From Pristionchus mayeri (lineage: Eukaryota > Nematoda > Chromadorea > Rhabditida > Neodiplogasteridae), in assembly GCA_036245805.1 (NCBI GenBank), contig BTRK01000003.1, positions 42,921,215 through 42,985,214 of the forward strand: a stretch of 64,000 nt of DNA, given 5' to 3'. The position numbers and the translations under genes were made by a program. Under the pieces are notes generated by a model. That model did not search any database. It was given only the letters and a program-made list of their open reading frames with translations, and was not told where the DNA came from. This document shows positions 48,283 to 59,400 of this stretch, one piece after another (position 1 is the first letter of the stretch; each line of letters starts with the position of its first letter).

Positions 48283-48837
48283 TGTGAATACCGGATAGAG
48301 GTGTTGTACGCATCATCTCCTACAGACGTGTCCATTGTCTGCAGAAAAGTGTTAGCTGTTCACAATATTGCCCATGAGCTTGGTCAATGCCGTCAATCTC
48401 CTACTTGATGTTTCTTCTTATCGATTGAGCTCGTTCTTTCTTAGTGAAAAATATCAAAAAATGAAAGAACTCACAAATGGAGATACATTCCTATCTAAAT
48501 TTTAAATATATGACGAAGGAGCAATCCATTGTCTTTGGGTAGTTGAGGCTGCCTATTCACAGAGGTGGTAACAGCTTGGTTTCAGTAGCCCGCTTTATTG
48601 AATTTATTGTGTAGATGTAAACTGCGCATTCAGTTTCATGAGATTGAATAGGAATCTGTAAAGATATTGCAAATATAGAAATTGGGACATTAAGAAAGGA
48701 ATACAAGCCGCGAACGTAAAGTAAGATTGATAAGAGGAAGAAGCGCACTAATGTCGGTGCGCTATACACCCCTTTCTGAATCTCGGGGAGGCGAGAGAAT
48801 GAGAAAGAGCAGAGGAGAGACTAATGATGGCTCATAT

Positions 48838-48915
48838 GTGCGTGCTCTCCTCGTTTCACACGCTCTCTCGCTCTCTCTCTCTCTCTGACCGGTGAGAGAG
48901 AACAAGAAATGAGAA
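48838..48915. repeat. Hairpin element copy in array unit 2
   Basis: GTGCGTGCTCTCCTCGTTTC and CACGCTCTCTCG, then CCGGTGAGAGAGAAC. Equivalent to the copy at about 47424-47495 in unit 1, so it was duplicated with the unit. Confidence 0.65.
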
Positions 48916-49451
48916 GAGTGATGAAGACTTGGCCTCGCTAATTGGAGCACAGAAGCCACAGAGGAGCTCAGCAGAGAGTAATTTTCTGACTCTCTAGTAT
49001 TTGCATGCTCTCTCGCTTTCTCTAACCCGCTAGAGAGCGTGTAAAATGATGAGTCAGATCATATCTCTTAGCAGACTGGGGCTTGCGTAGATGCCATCCG
49101 TAGATCCGTAATTGAGGCAGTTCTTGAGTACCCTTCAAATCTTTCAATCGAACCATATTTATGTCGCTACCCGGTTTGAGGCAACATGGCCACGCACCAG
49201 ATCTATATCTATTTTTCATTTGGAAGTTGGATAATAGTTTACTTATGATGATTCCAGGTAAGTGGCAGCTTTGCTAACTCGACCGATTGCATAACAATTT
49301 TATTACTTTTCATTTGACAATTACATTAATACAACTACGAAAGGGATATTATTCTTTCTCATGAATGTTTGTTCACGAATTCCATGCTGTCCGTCTGGAA
49401 GTTGTCTTCATTGTTCTCATTCTTTCTGAACTCGCTCTGGAAAATCATAAT

Positions 49452-49563
49452 GTTTAGAGTTCGATAAACCAACGGTCTCTTCATTCCATTAACTCTACCG
49501 AAAGGTTCAGTGTGAGAAGATCTACAGAATGAAGAGGAATTGATATAGATTATCGAGCTCTAG
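49452..49563. repeat. Hairpin MITE copy in array unit 2 only
   Basis: The ends TTTAGAGTTCGATAAACCA and GATTATCGAGCTCTAGA and inner CTCTTCATTCC...GGAATGAAGAG-type arms identify the TTCGAGAAACGA family. Units 1 and 3 lack it at this place, so it inserted after the array formed. Confidence 0.7.
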
Positions 49564-50048
49564 AAATTATGACCGCTCATTACTCGTCTACTTACCGTAA
49601 CGGCTTTTTCTCATTGTGCGAGAGTTGTTGCATGTGCAGCAGAAGATTGTATCTGAACACAGTCTTTGTTTCTAAATGGAATAGAGAGTTCGACAGGAAG
49701 ACGCAATTGGTCGATTTAGCAAAAACTGCCACTTACCTGGAGCCTTCATAAGTCAAGGACCGTGTTGATTGGAATATCGTGCGAAAGTGTCGCTTATCTG
49801 AGAAATGGATTTACTGTTCGAATATTGAAAATTCCTATCTGCTTTGGCATCTCCGTAAGTAGCTCTCCTATAGGAACAACTTTCACAGAGTGGCACGTTT
49901 TCTTAGCGTTTATGCAGAGCAAAAAATACAAAATGGGGAAACTTATATATATTCTACACCAAATATATGGAGACTTGCGCTGGAGAAATCCTTTCCCTAT
50001 GAATTGTACTGGCTATTTTTCTCAGGGACGGATACCTGCTCGGCTCGA

Positions 50049-51058
50049 TTAGCCTCTTTGTATTTCAATAAGTATTGATGCATACTGCGAATGCAGTTTC
50101 TCGAGATTTTCTAGGAATCTGCAAAAATAACCAATAAAATGACATATATGGGGCAAAAAGAAGGAATGGGCGAGAAATAGGGAAAGGGGGAGAAGCACGC
50201 GAGAATCGATGCGCTAGGCCGTCATTACTGAATCTCGGGAAGGTGAGAGATAGAGAGATGATAGAGAAGCCAGTTGAGATACGCAGACTAAAGTTTGCGC
50301 GAAATATCTCCTAGGTCAATAGTTAAAATTGTTTTTGGCCCGTTTTGGGGAAACTTGCATTCATTGGGGAATGGACAGTTAGTAGAGGCCATTCAGATTC
50401 CCGTGAGTAAATGAACGACCATTCAGTCAGAAAGGGGAGATGGAATGAAAAGGGGACTACACAGCCACCTACTTCAGTCATTAAATTCAGTTATTACACA
50501 CTCGATAATAAACTAATAAGAAGGAGTAAGGGAGAAAAACACTGAACGATGTAATGGAGGTTTGTGCTCGCTTAAAAAAGCCGTTCGATTTCTCGTTTCA
50601 AGAAGCATATTCAATTATTCCTCTGTCCGAGCAGGTCAATATCATTTCAGGAATCTTGCTAATCATGTTCGGAGCTTTATATGTCGAACTGCGGTGAGTT
50701 TGAAGTATCGAATTCGCATTTTTTTATTCACCTTCCTTCAACTATAAAAAAATATACAATAATGGAACGAGTTGAATGATCCTAAATGCAAATGTTTGCT
50801 CACGAAGTCCGCGATATCAGGCCGTCTACGGCACAGTGCTCGATCAGGCACACGTATCTCTGAAAAGTCATAAGGTTGTCAATTCGTCACTCGACTACTT
50901 AATGGCCCGGCTCTTTCTCATTATGAGTAGTGAGAGTAGTTGCATGTGCAGCAGAAGATTGCATCTGAAATTAAGTGATTGAATTTACATAATGGTCGAA
51001 AGGAACTTGTCTATTGAGCACAACTTTGACTTACCTGGAGTCTTCGTAAGGAAGGTAG
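50049..51058 (-). pseudogene. Tandem array unit 3
   Basis: The final exon 50049-50118 (FLENLEKLHSQYASILIEIQ, longer than in units 1 and 2) and pieces near 50750-50865 (RVPDRALCRRRPDIADFVSK) and 50900-50972 (AIFCCTCNYSHYS then a stop) match the other units in position. The early stop and loss of the start ATG (ACGAAGACTCC instead of ATGAAGGCTCC) point to decay. Confidence 0.3.
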
Positions 51059-51510
51059 CGTGTTGATTAGAATATCATGTAGTCGTGTTGCTTATCTGTG
51101 AAATGGTAAGTATTCTTTTTTTTCATGAACTTTGACTTCAAGGCAGCAACTGTCGGTTATAATAATTTGTTAACGATATGACAATTTAATAGAAATAACT
51201 ATATGACCTTCTTCTTTAAAAAAATATGTGGTACACACCAATAGCGGATAAACCCCAATTATAACAGATCTTTGTCGAAGACTGTTTTGGCAGCCTGAAA
51301 TTGGACCTGAGTAGCATCTGATCGGACCCTGGTCCGAGGCTTGGGGCCGGTCTACTGATACACTTCCGGTTACACTATACAAACATGCAAATAGTGAAAT
51401 CCTTTTTACGAATCAATAATCGTAATTCACTCATTCTACTTTGAGCCGCGATAGAGACGCCTAAACTTTCCAAATTGCTAAAGGAAAATGATTCAAGACG
51501 ATTTTTTCAG

Positions 51511-52057
51511 TTTGTCTACGAATTGCTGAAGCCAAGGGTACTTGCAAGAACCCAATTGGAGAGGGCGAAAGCTGGGTTGGATCATTGGCCATGAACACTA
51601 AATCATTGTCAATTGCCTAGATGCTTAATGGTCTTCTGCCACTTCGAAGACAAGAACGGATGCCGAACTGAATGCGAAAAGTTCACGAAACTGTGGAGAC
51701 CAGAGAATGTAAGAGCATGTTGTGTCTTCTTGTACGCAAACCCGCTCCGTTCCCGTTTCAGCCGCCTGCTTTTAAACGAGAAAAATATACGACATTGAAG
51801 AATGAGGAGGAATGTGTCCAGCGGTAAGCTGCATGCCGAGACAGTGCTTCCTGAAAATTCATCATAATCATTTTGGCGATTTTTCGTTCATCAACGCTTC
51901 TAAAGTTGAATGAGAGATGAAATAATAACATGTTTCCAGGTGCCTTCCTCTATTGAACAATATTCTGAATCTTTCTGAAGATGTCTGCTCTTCCCTCTGT
52001 GCCACTCACTTCTCCTATCCTGATGTTGAGCATCATCAGAAGGAAATGCTCAAGTAA
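51511..52057 (+). CDS. Small cysteine-rich protein, 5' end not found
   Basis: Four exons with consistent phase: 51511-51575, 51621-51708, 51762-51823, 51940-52057 (TAA 52055-52057); 110 residues visible. They read FVYELLKPRVLARTQLERAK, then CLMVFCHFEDKNGCRTEC, a Lys/Glu-rich middle (PPAFKREKYTTLKNEEECVQ) and RCLPLLNNILNLSEDVCSSL. Eight Cys and the amphipathic pattern suggest a disulfide-bonded secreted protein, but I could not find a signal-peptide exon upstream (candidates before 51511 give nothing convincing), so the start is open. It lies on the strand opposite the tandem array. AATAAA follows at about 52105. Confidence 0.6.
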
Positions 52058-53394
52058 TTCTATAATTACCACTGGGGTGCATCGATTACCATTGTGTAAA
52101 CAATAAATTGATATGACATGTATAGCAAATGGAAGAAGGTGGGGAGAGGGTAGAGGAGCGGGGGAAAGAACACAGGAATAATCAGGCAGGAGAGTAGAGA
52201 AAGGAAGGGGTAGTAATTATGGAAGTCATGTTGTTTCTAGGACTTAAAAAGGGTTGGGCATGTCTTGAGACGTGCAACAGTGTGTAATTTTATACCTCCA
52301 TAAAAATAAATCGTCTCAGATGATGTATCAATGCAAGTTTAGGGTAATTATTGATTTTGATGTTTTCCATCGTCGATCTACCTCAGCCACTCACTCCTCT
52401 TCGAGTACCAATCCTCCTCTCTTGAGAACCGATTCGATTCTGAAAGTTACAATTATGATTGTGATCTATGCAATTAATTGGCCGTAATAGGGCAGATCGC
52501 AAAGTGGTCCTCCCTACAGCGTTATTTTCAGGCATTGTTACTGCAAACTCTAAATAATACTCACTCCATCGTACCTTTATTGAGTAGTTTATGTTAGTTC
52601 CTGAACGATGTGTTAATGCGATTGTCGAGTGGGCGACTGAAGACGGCAGAGAAATCGACTAATTTACTGTGAATCATGTACGAACATTGCACCGCATTAT
52701 CTCAGGGAAGAGACTGAGGCTGGATTACACGACAATACATGGCCGAAGGAATAAGACATGGAAATGACCACTTCACATAGTCCTCGAATGAAGGATGGAT
52801 GTATGAAAGAGGGAGAGGCGAGAGTGAATCAATGTCTTATCGGTTTTTCTAGAATCGGAGGAAAGATAAGGAGGCAGGTAGACTACGGAGTGTTTGAAGA
52901 AAATGGGGAGAGGAATATCCTTTTAGGGAGAGAGGTATAAGCGTGCTGGCATAATCGAAAACAAAGGATTAAGGAGATTGCTTTCCTACATCGAAATATA
53001 TTGCAAATGTCCTAGCGTGGATAGAATAAGGGGCGGATAATCGAGGAGGGAAGAAGGGAAGGAGAACTCGCACATATATTCAGAGAAAGAAAAAGAGAGA
53101 CGAAAGGGGTGAGTAATTGCACTCCCTCCCCCCTCATTGCTAGGCTAGAACGGGTCGGTCAGATGAGTCTGTCAACATGTAACGTGTTGTGAAAACGATT
53201 CCCCAAGAAACTGGGCGAATGTATTACATTATTATTTTTGATCATACATAAATAAATATGCAATCCTTGGTCCCAAGGCAGTTGAGTTTTCCACCCTCAT
53301 TCTCTGGATCTTCATGTCCTCGCGGTGTGCGGGAAACCAATTTGGTTCCGTGTCTCACTTATTCAAGTCCGATCACTGCAATGCAGAGAATGAA

Positions 53395-53508
53395 TTAGAA
53401 TTCGCAATTCGGGTGGCCGTCTCTTCAGTTTCCACACTCTCTCGACCGCTCGATAGGCGAGAGAGCGTGAAAAATGAAGAGACGGTGGTTTTATTTCTCC
53501 AACTCTAG
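53395..53508. repeat. Hairpin MITE copy
   Basis: TTAGAATTCGCAATTCGGGT at left and CTCCAACTCTAG at right; the arms CGTCTCTTCAGTTTCCACAC and AATGAAGAGACGG pair around a CGACCGCTCGATAGG loop. Confidence 0.75.
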
Positions 53509-53564
53509 AATGAATGGATCTATTCATTAGAATTTAAGGGATGTTATAATTCTGCAGCGCAGCT

Positions 53565-53600
53565 ATCAGGTTGGTCATAAAGTTTTGCCCAATTTTAACC
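53565..53600. repeat. Relic of a mariner-type terminal repeat
   Basis: CAGGTTGGTCATAAAGTTTT followed by GCCCAATTTTAACC resembles the ends of several mariner subfamilies. No second end or transposase was seen nearby. Confidence 0.35.
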
Positions 53601-56418
53601 AATGTGCATTCAGACATCTCCCTTCGTTTGTTTTTGCCCAATCAACTAAGGTCCTTTAGTGGTAGATAGGGGCGTATATACTCTCTTCAGCGCACACTAT
53701 CATAAATCTGTCCGACCAAGGAAACGAATACAGCCATGTCCCAAACTTCATGTGAGCGACCTACACCCTGACTTTTTGAACGATCAGCATTTCATTTAGA
53801 ATAGAGATATGACCCTATCTTTGCCACAGTAGTAAAGCACGATGGTCATATATCGCACCGGTAATATTGATCCTGATCGTCCTCGAATGGCCTATTAGAT
53901 ATAGGCGCGTAATCCGAGGTTGGGGTTTCATGACACTTGTCACGACACATTTCTGCAGTATTGTATCTATACCGGCTGCCCTTGATATTTCAATTATTAA
54001 TAAATGTTAACTACCTATCCAATGCAAGTCAGAATATTCTTTGGGAGAGAACGTGGCTCTCCATTCATGAACATGGTTCTTCGGAGTTCATGTGTCCAAT
54101 TTTGAACATCAAAATACATACTTTTGGCGTTTTTAATTGATATCATAATATGATTAATATGTAGTAATGTAGTCGGGATTTTTTTTCGGACCTTCAGAGG
54201 ATAACTCGGAATCCGGGTTATTGATGTTCTTTCTACGCACTCTCTCGAACGGTCAGGCGATAAAAAATGCAATAATTTAGAGGCGTGCTTGCTTATTTGA
54301 ATTCGGTACGTAGAATCTGTCAATCTTATACTTTATGTTGATTCGATTGTCGAGTAGGCATAGACAACTAAAAAAATTTTAATATCGAAAAAAATGCACG
54401 GAGGTTGAACCACGATATTCAAGAAAGACGGAGGATCATTTGAAAATAAACGTGCAAATAACGAGCATATTGATATGGAATGACCCATTCATATGGAAAG
54501 AACACAACGAACAGTTTCCATCCAAAAGATAACATTCTTCGACAAAGGGATTTCCTTTCCCCTCATTTCTCCGTAGGAGGAAGGGAAGAAGGAGTGAAGG
54601 TGAGCGTTAATCATTGGCTGGGCGGCTCGTGCCAGAATCAAATCAACGAGAGATACGAGTAGACTACGGAAGGGGGGGGGGGAAAGAAAAAAAAATAGCG
54701 AAGCTTTTTTAACCAACATTAATTGAGCTGTGAAATTTAAACTCCAATATTTAAGAGAAGAGGCAGGTACTGCCAGGCGGAGAGGGGGAACGTTTTGGTA
54801 TTGACCCATCATTCATCGCCAGAAGGATTTCGTTTTACCCTCCTGAGAGAGGTATACTAAGAGGAGGAGTGAGAGGGGAGGCCTGTTCTCATACTTTCTA
54901 TGGTTTTAGGGGAGCGAGAGATGAGACGGAGAACAGGCGATGGGAGAAAATTATTTTATCACCTTACCCAAAAGCTTCATAGCCGCTTATAGTAATAGTT
55001 TATTTTTGAATGCATACACTTAAAAATGTGCATAAAACATTTGAACAACATAGGGCTGCAGGCTAGTACGGGGACGGAGAAATGCAACTTGTTTACTGCG
55101 CTTGTGGAAATATAGCATAGCACAGAAAAGCTTGATCGGCTTACTTGAAATACAAATGAAATATGCCGCCAATGAAGCAGAAGAACCTAAAATCAATTTA
55201 TTGTTTTTTTCGTATATATATATTTATAACTTGTTATGTGTATATTGCATAAAACTCATAAAATAATGTATCCGCATGCAGCATTTGATTTCGTATCCAC
55301 TCATACGTGCTTGATTCCTCAACTGCTTATTTTCTTTCAGCCTTTGTTCAGTTTTTTTGTAACTTTTACCTATGCATTGTCATTGCATTACTAAATATAT
55401 TCCAAATAGATTCATAACGAAAGCAGCAGGCCGAGATTGGGTAGAAATCTGAATAATTTTATACTAGCGTTAACACGGAATAAGATGGTAAAATCGAAAA
55501 TTAAGTTGTGAAATATAGTTGCTAAAATGCGATCGCATTGCGAATCGATACACATTGTAAAAATCAGAGAAGAGAGAGGGCGCGACGAATCGGTGCACGG
55601 CTTCGTTTGGATATCTCTAATAAAAGATGAAGGAGCGCGCTGAAATCAATTCGCAGTTCCCTATTTCCGGTGTCTCGCGAAAGTGAGGGAAAGATATAGA
55701 GTAGAGGTAAACGTGCATTCAGCTCTCTCTTTCTTTCCCTCCTTATCTCGTTTGTTAGGGCTCCATAGAGCGATAATTGGGATTGGATAGATTCAATCAA
55801 GAGGAAAATGGGGTAAAAAAAGATGGAATTCATAGGGGGGCATACAGTACTAAAAATAAGTGTGAATGGAATTGCATGTGTTAAGTTGTAAAAACATTTG
55901 TTTGTTGCAAATATTGTGTTTTTAGGAGGTAAGATTTTCCTCTCGTCTAATGATTCGTGAGTCTGCAGGCTCATGAACGGCATTCTTCATGAAGGGCACA
56001 AATTGCAATTTGCGATCCATCTGCTCACATGTACATACTCTCAAGATTGTCGTGAGATAGGTTCGCTTTCAAGCTCTCGGCTGTCACCAAATCTACCTCT
56101 CTCCCCCCCTATCTCTTCCAATCTCACTCTCCGTTTCCATACTCTACGTCTACTCATTACGCGGGTATATTTGCCGACCCAGGCAAATCCGGTGTCCAAA
56201 TCTGGCGGAGGTCTGATAGACATGACTTGGCAAGGAATGACTGAATAATATTTATGCTCTATCAATCATCTGTCCACGGAATATCAGCAAAATGAGGATT
56301 CACTACCCATTTCCATGCCATCATTACCCAGATACATTTACCTCCCATGCTGTCATAAGTTTTACTACGTGTGCGCGATTCAGAAGCGATTATATTCATC
56401 TCTTACGTCTTCAGTGTC

Positions 56419-59400
56419 ATGGGTCTCGGTCTTTCATCTTACGATAAGTTCGATGATTGTCGTTCGGAGACGTCGGAGTGCATACAGAAAGTTGTCGTGG
56501 AGACTCCAAAGAGGAAAAAGCGGAAAGAGAGCAGATTGTATCTGCTGGTCGACATGCACGGTTGCGGCGATCTGGTACCATGGATGAGGTACGGAAGTTT
56601 CTCGATTATATGCTCAATACTTGATCCCTTCAAGACGGGGTCTTGTTAGTTGCCTAGTTTCAAGTTTGAGCCCTGGGCGTTCATTTTGGCAATCTACTGT
56701 CTTACACAGACTAGGCTGACATATTATCGCTGGTCAGGCATTATGACAATTCAGATACGCCGATTTTACCGGTGACCATTCTGTCATCGATTCCTACATC
56801 AGTGTAAAGGTGGGTACTAGGTCGGACGTTCAAAGCCGGATGATATCCTTCCGAGTGATAACCAAAAATTGTTCCGTTCCGTAGGATTTTTACCGGATGT
56901 TTCTACACAGTCAATGAACATAATGCAGATGAGAAAATGCTGGATTATAATAGTGAATCCGGTTTAGTTCCTATTTTTGGCATGAACAAAACTTCCAGTA
57001 ATCTATGGCTATATTTCGCTCTCTTTCTCCTACTCCGCCTCACTCTTTCGCTCCCTCTAACTCACGATCTCATTCGGTTTCGTAAAAGCAATCAGTATAA
57101 TTTTACGTAGTTGTATCTATGGCTTCGCTAAGGGTATAAAGTGGTTGATTGTAAGGGCAGGAAGAGATGTGTGCCAATTTTTGTTTCCCATTTGTTCCAA
57201 ATCAGCAACTAAATCAAAACGTGATTTTCAGGTTCCACTGTTCTTGAACAACAAAGGAAAAGGAAAATTGTTCAGAGTCGCCGAATTGGTAAAGAGAAGA
57301 AATAAGGTTGGAAATGTAATATCATAAGAAAAAAATGAAGACCATTCAAGGAACGAAATCAATTTGTCGACTCACCTTCTCGGTTGGAAGGAGCTGACAT
57401 GATAGAGCCTAATATTCTAGATGAATTCGATCAGGAATGCGAGAACGCGGGAGATATCTATAAAGGTGTGTTGAAAGAAAAGAAATAGTAGTCTACTAGT
57501 AGAAATAGTAGAAATAGGTGATTGTGATTACATGTAAAAGACTGGCTAGCAAAACTAACTCGCGTTACGCATACAATCTCCCAAAAAGCAGAAAGAAATA
57601 CCAGCGCTACAATTATGTCACTCGTTGCAGCAATCCAAGTGCTCGATGGAGTAAAAAATCAGAAGGGATATTTCTAGTACAGAGAACTCGTGTGGAGTCT
57701 AGATGAGCGTGGTGAGAGCTTTGTTCATTATTGAGCCACTTGTGGATGTATCATAGTGGGGATAGACATCGAGGCGAAGCTCGAGTCGGGCCGTGAGAAA
57801 TGATAGGGAACTTGCAAATTCCATTGCTTTCTCTCACCCGTCTCCTGTGTGTGCCTTTAAAATAATTGTTCCAGGTTCAATGGGAGAGACGCTGGTAGGC
57901 GTTTGCCTGCTGAACGACTCGCCCACACATACTAAACTCGCCATAAAACTCTGCGAGCACTTTCCCGCACTCATCAACGACATTATGCTTTCCGTAGATT
58001 ATTACGGTATGCAGTTTCTGAAAAAAAATCACTGAGATTGCTCATTATGAAATATTGAATACGAATATACTAGTATGTGTCTCCGAATGCAATATTTCTT
58101 AATTACTGTTTGAACTAGTGGGTAACTACGCCCATCTCACAGAAAATTGTACTTTATTGATTTTAAAAATACCTGCAAAATCACTGATCTCACGTCGCGT
58201 CCCCCCAAAAGAGCTTAGGGCAAGGATGCATCATCTACGTTTTGAATTGATTGCACAACGAAATCATAAATCTGACCCATCATACGACACAGCGCCAGAT
58301 ATTACTGTAGCTTTCGGTTACTGTAGTATCACGGTATTTAAGTTTTTCAATATTCCTCCGACGAAAGCATGAATCTGACCCAGCGTCTGACCCATGGCCA
58401 CGGGTTACGGTAGCCTTCGGTTACGGTAGTCGTAAAGTATTTAAGTTTTGATTCGATCTACTGATGAAATCATGAGTCTGACACACCATCTGACCCAACG
58501 CCACCAAGGGTTACGGTACGTGGACGGACAGACCAACACCATATTTGTGGTCATAAAAATGTTTCTTCTGGAAATTTCGGAAATCTTGTTAGTGTAATGA
58601 CCTTATATTTCGATTGCACAGAAACTATCAAAATCTCATTCGAATCGAAAGCGCCAGTCAAAAAAGCTTTCAGTTTATTGTAAATGCTGTATCTAGTGGG
58701 CAACTACGCCCATCTCGATATGATTGGCTGCAAAAATGCCGGCAAAATCGCGGACCTAAAGCCGCGTCTGACCCAACGCTAGAGCCTACGGTTGAGAATC
58801 GGCATAGACGTGATGCATTGATTAAACAACAAAACCATGAATCTGACCCATTATATGACACAGTCCACGGAATACGGTAGGTTTCGGTTACTGTAGGATT
58901 TTAGTGTTCCTGTTTTGCAACTATCCTTCGATGAAATCATGAATCTGACCCAGCGAACTGGGTTACGGTAGGCATTGGTTACTGTAGTAGTACGGTATAG
59001 ATGATTTCCATCCATCCTCCGATCAAATCATTAGTCTGACACACCATCTGTCCCAACGCCACTACGGGTTACGGTACGCGGACGGACATAGCGACGCCAC
59101 ATTTGTTGTCGTAAAAATTTTTCTTCTGGAAATTTCAGGAATATTTTTCGCGTAATGACCTTCTATTTTGCTTCCACACCAACTAACAAAATCTCGCTCG
59201 AATCGAAAGTGTCAAACACAAAAAGCTTTCAGTTTATTGTGTATGTAGCAACAAAGGATCGTACTCTCGTAGAACAAATTACGCATGATGGAGAGATTCT
59301 GTCGATATCTTGCAAATCCATAATTTAACAGGTCTCTCTCCTCTGCATCAGGCACTCCTCAAGACATTCCACTAGTTGTCTGGCTGCTCAGGCATGGCGC

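Larger units (their letters stand above)
48604..49752 (-). pseudogene. Tandem array unit 2
   Basis: Duplicate of unit 1. The final exon 48604-48655 (FLFNLMKLNAQFTSTQ, TAA, AATAAA) and pieces near 49344-49431 (FRKNENNEDNFQTDSMEF) and 49590-49655 (TIFCCTCNNS) correspond to unit 1 exons. The join between the last two is off by one base compared with unit 1, so this copy may be broken. A MITE (49452-49563) sits in the intron between them. Confidence 0.3.
52058..56418. other. Intergenic, no gene recognised
   Basis: Mostly AT-rich single-copy-looking DNA. It includes a MITE (53395-53508), a mariner-terminus relic near 53565, an 11-base G run (54672-54682) and two diverged similar stretches around 52620-52900 and 54340-54670 (GATTGTCGAGT..., GTAGACTACGGA). 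The last part before 56419 would include the TRPV promoter. Confidence 0.5.

Noticed and set aside
47419..48915. Regularly spaced hairpins resembling an array with spacers
   Set aside because: They are MITE copies carried within duplicated units of a eukaryotic genome, not a CRISPR array.
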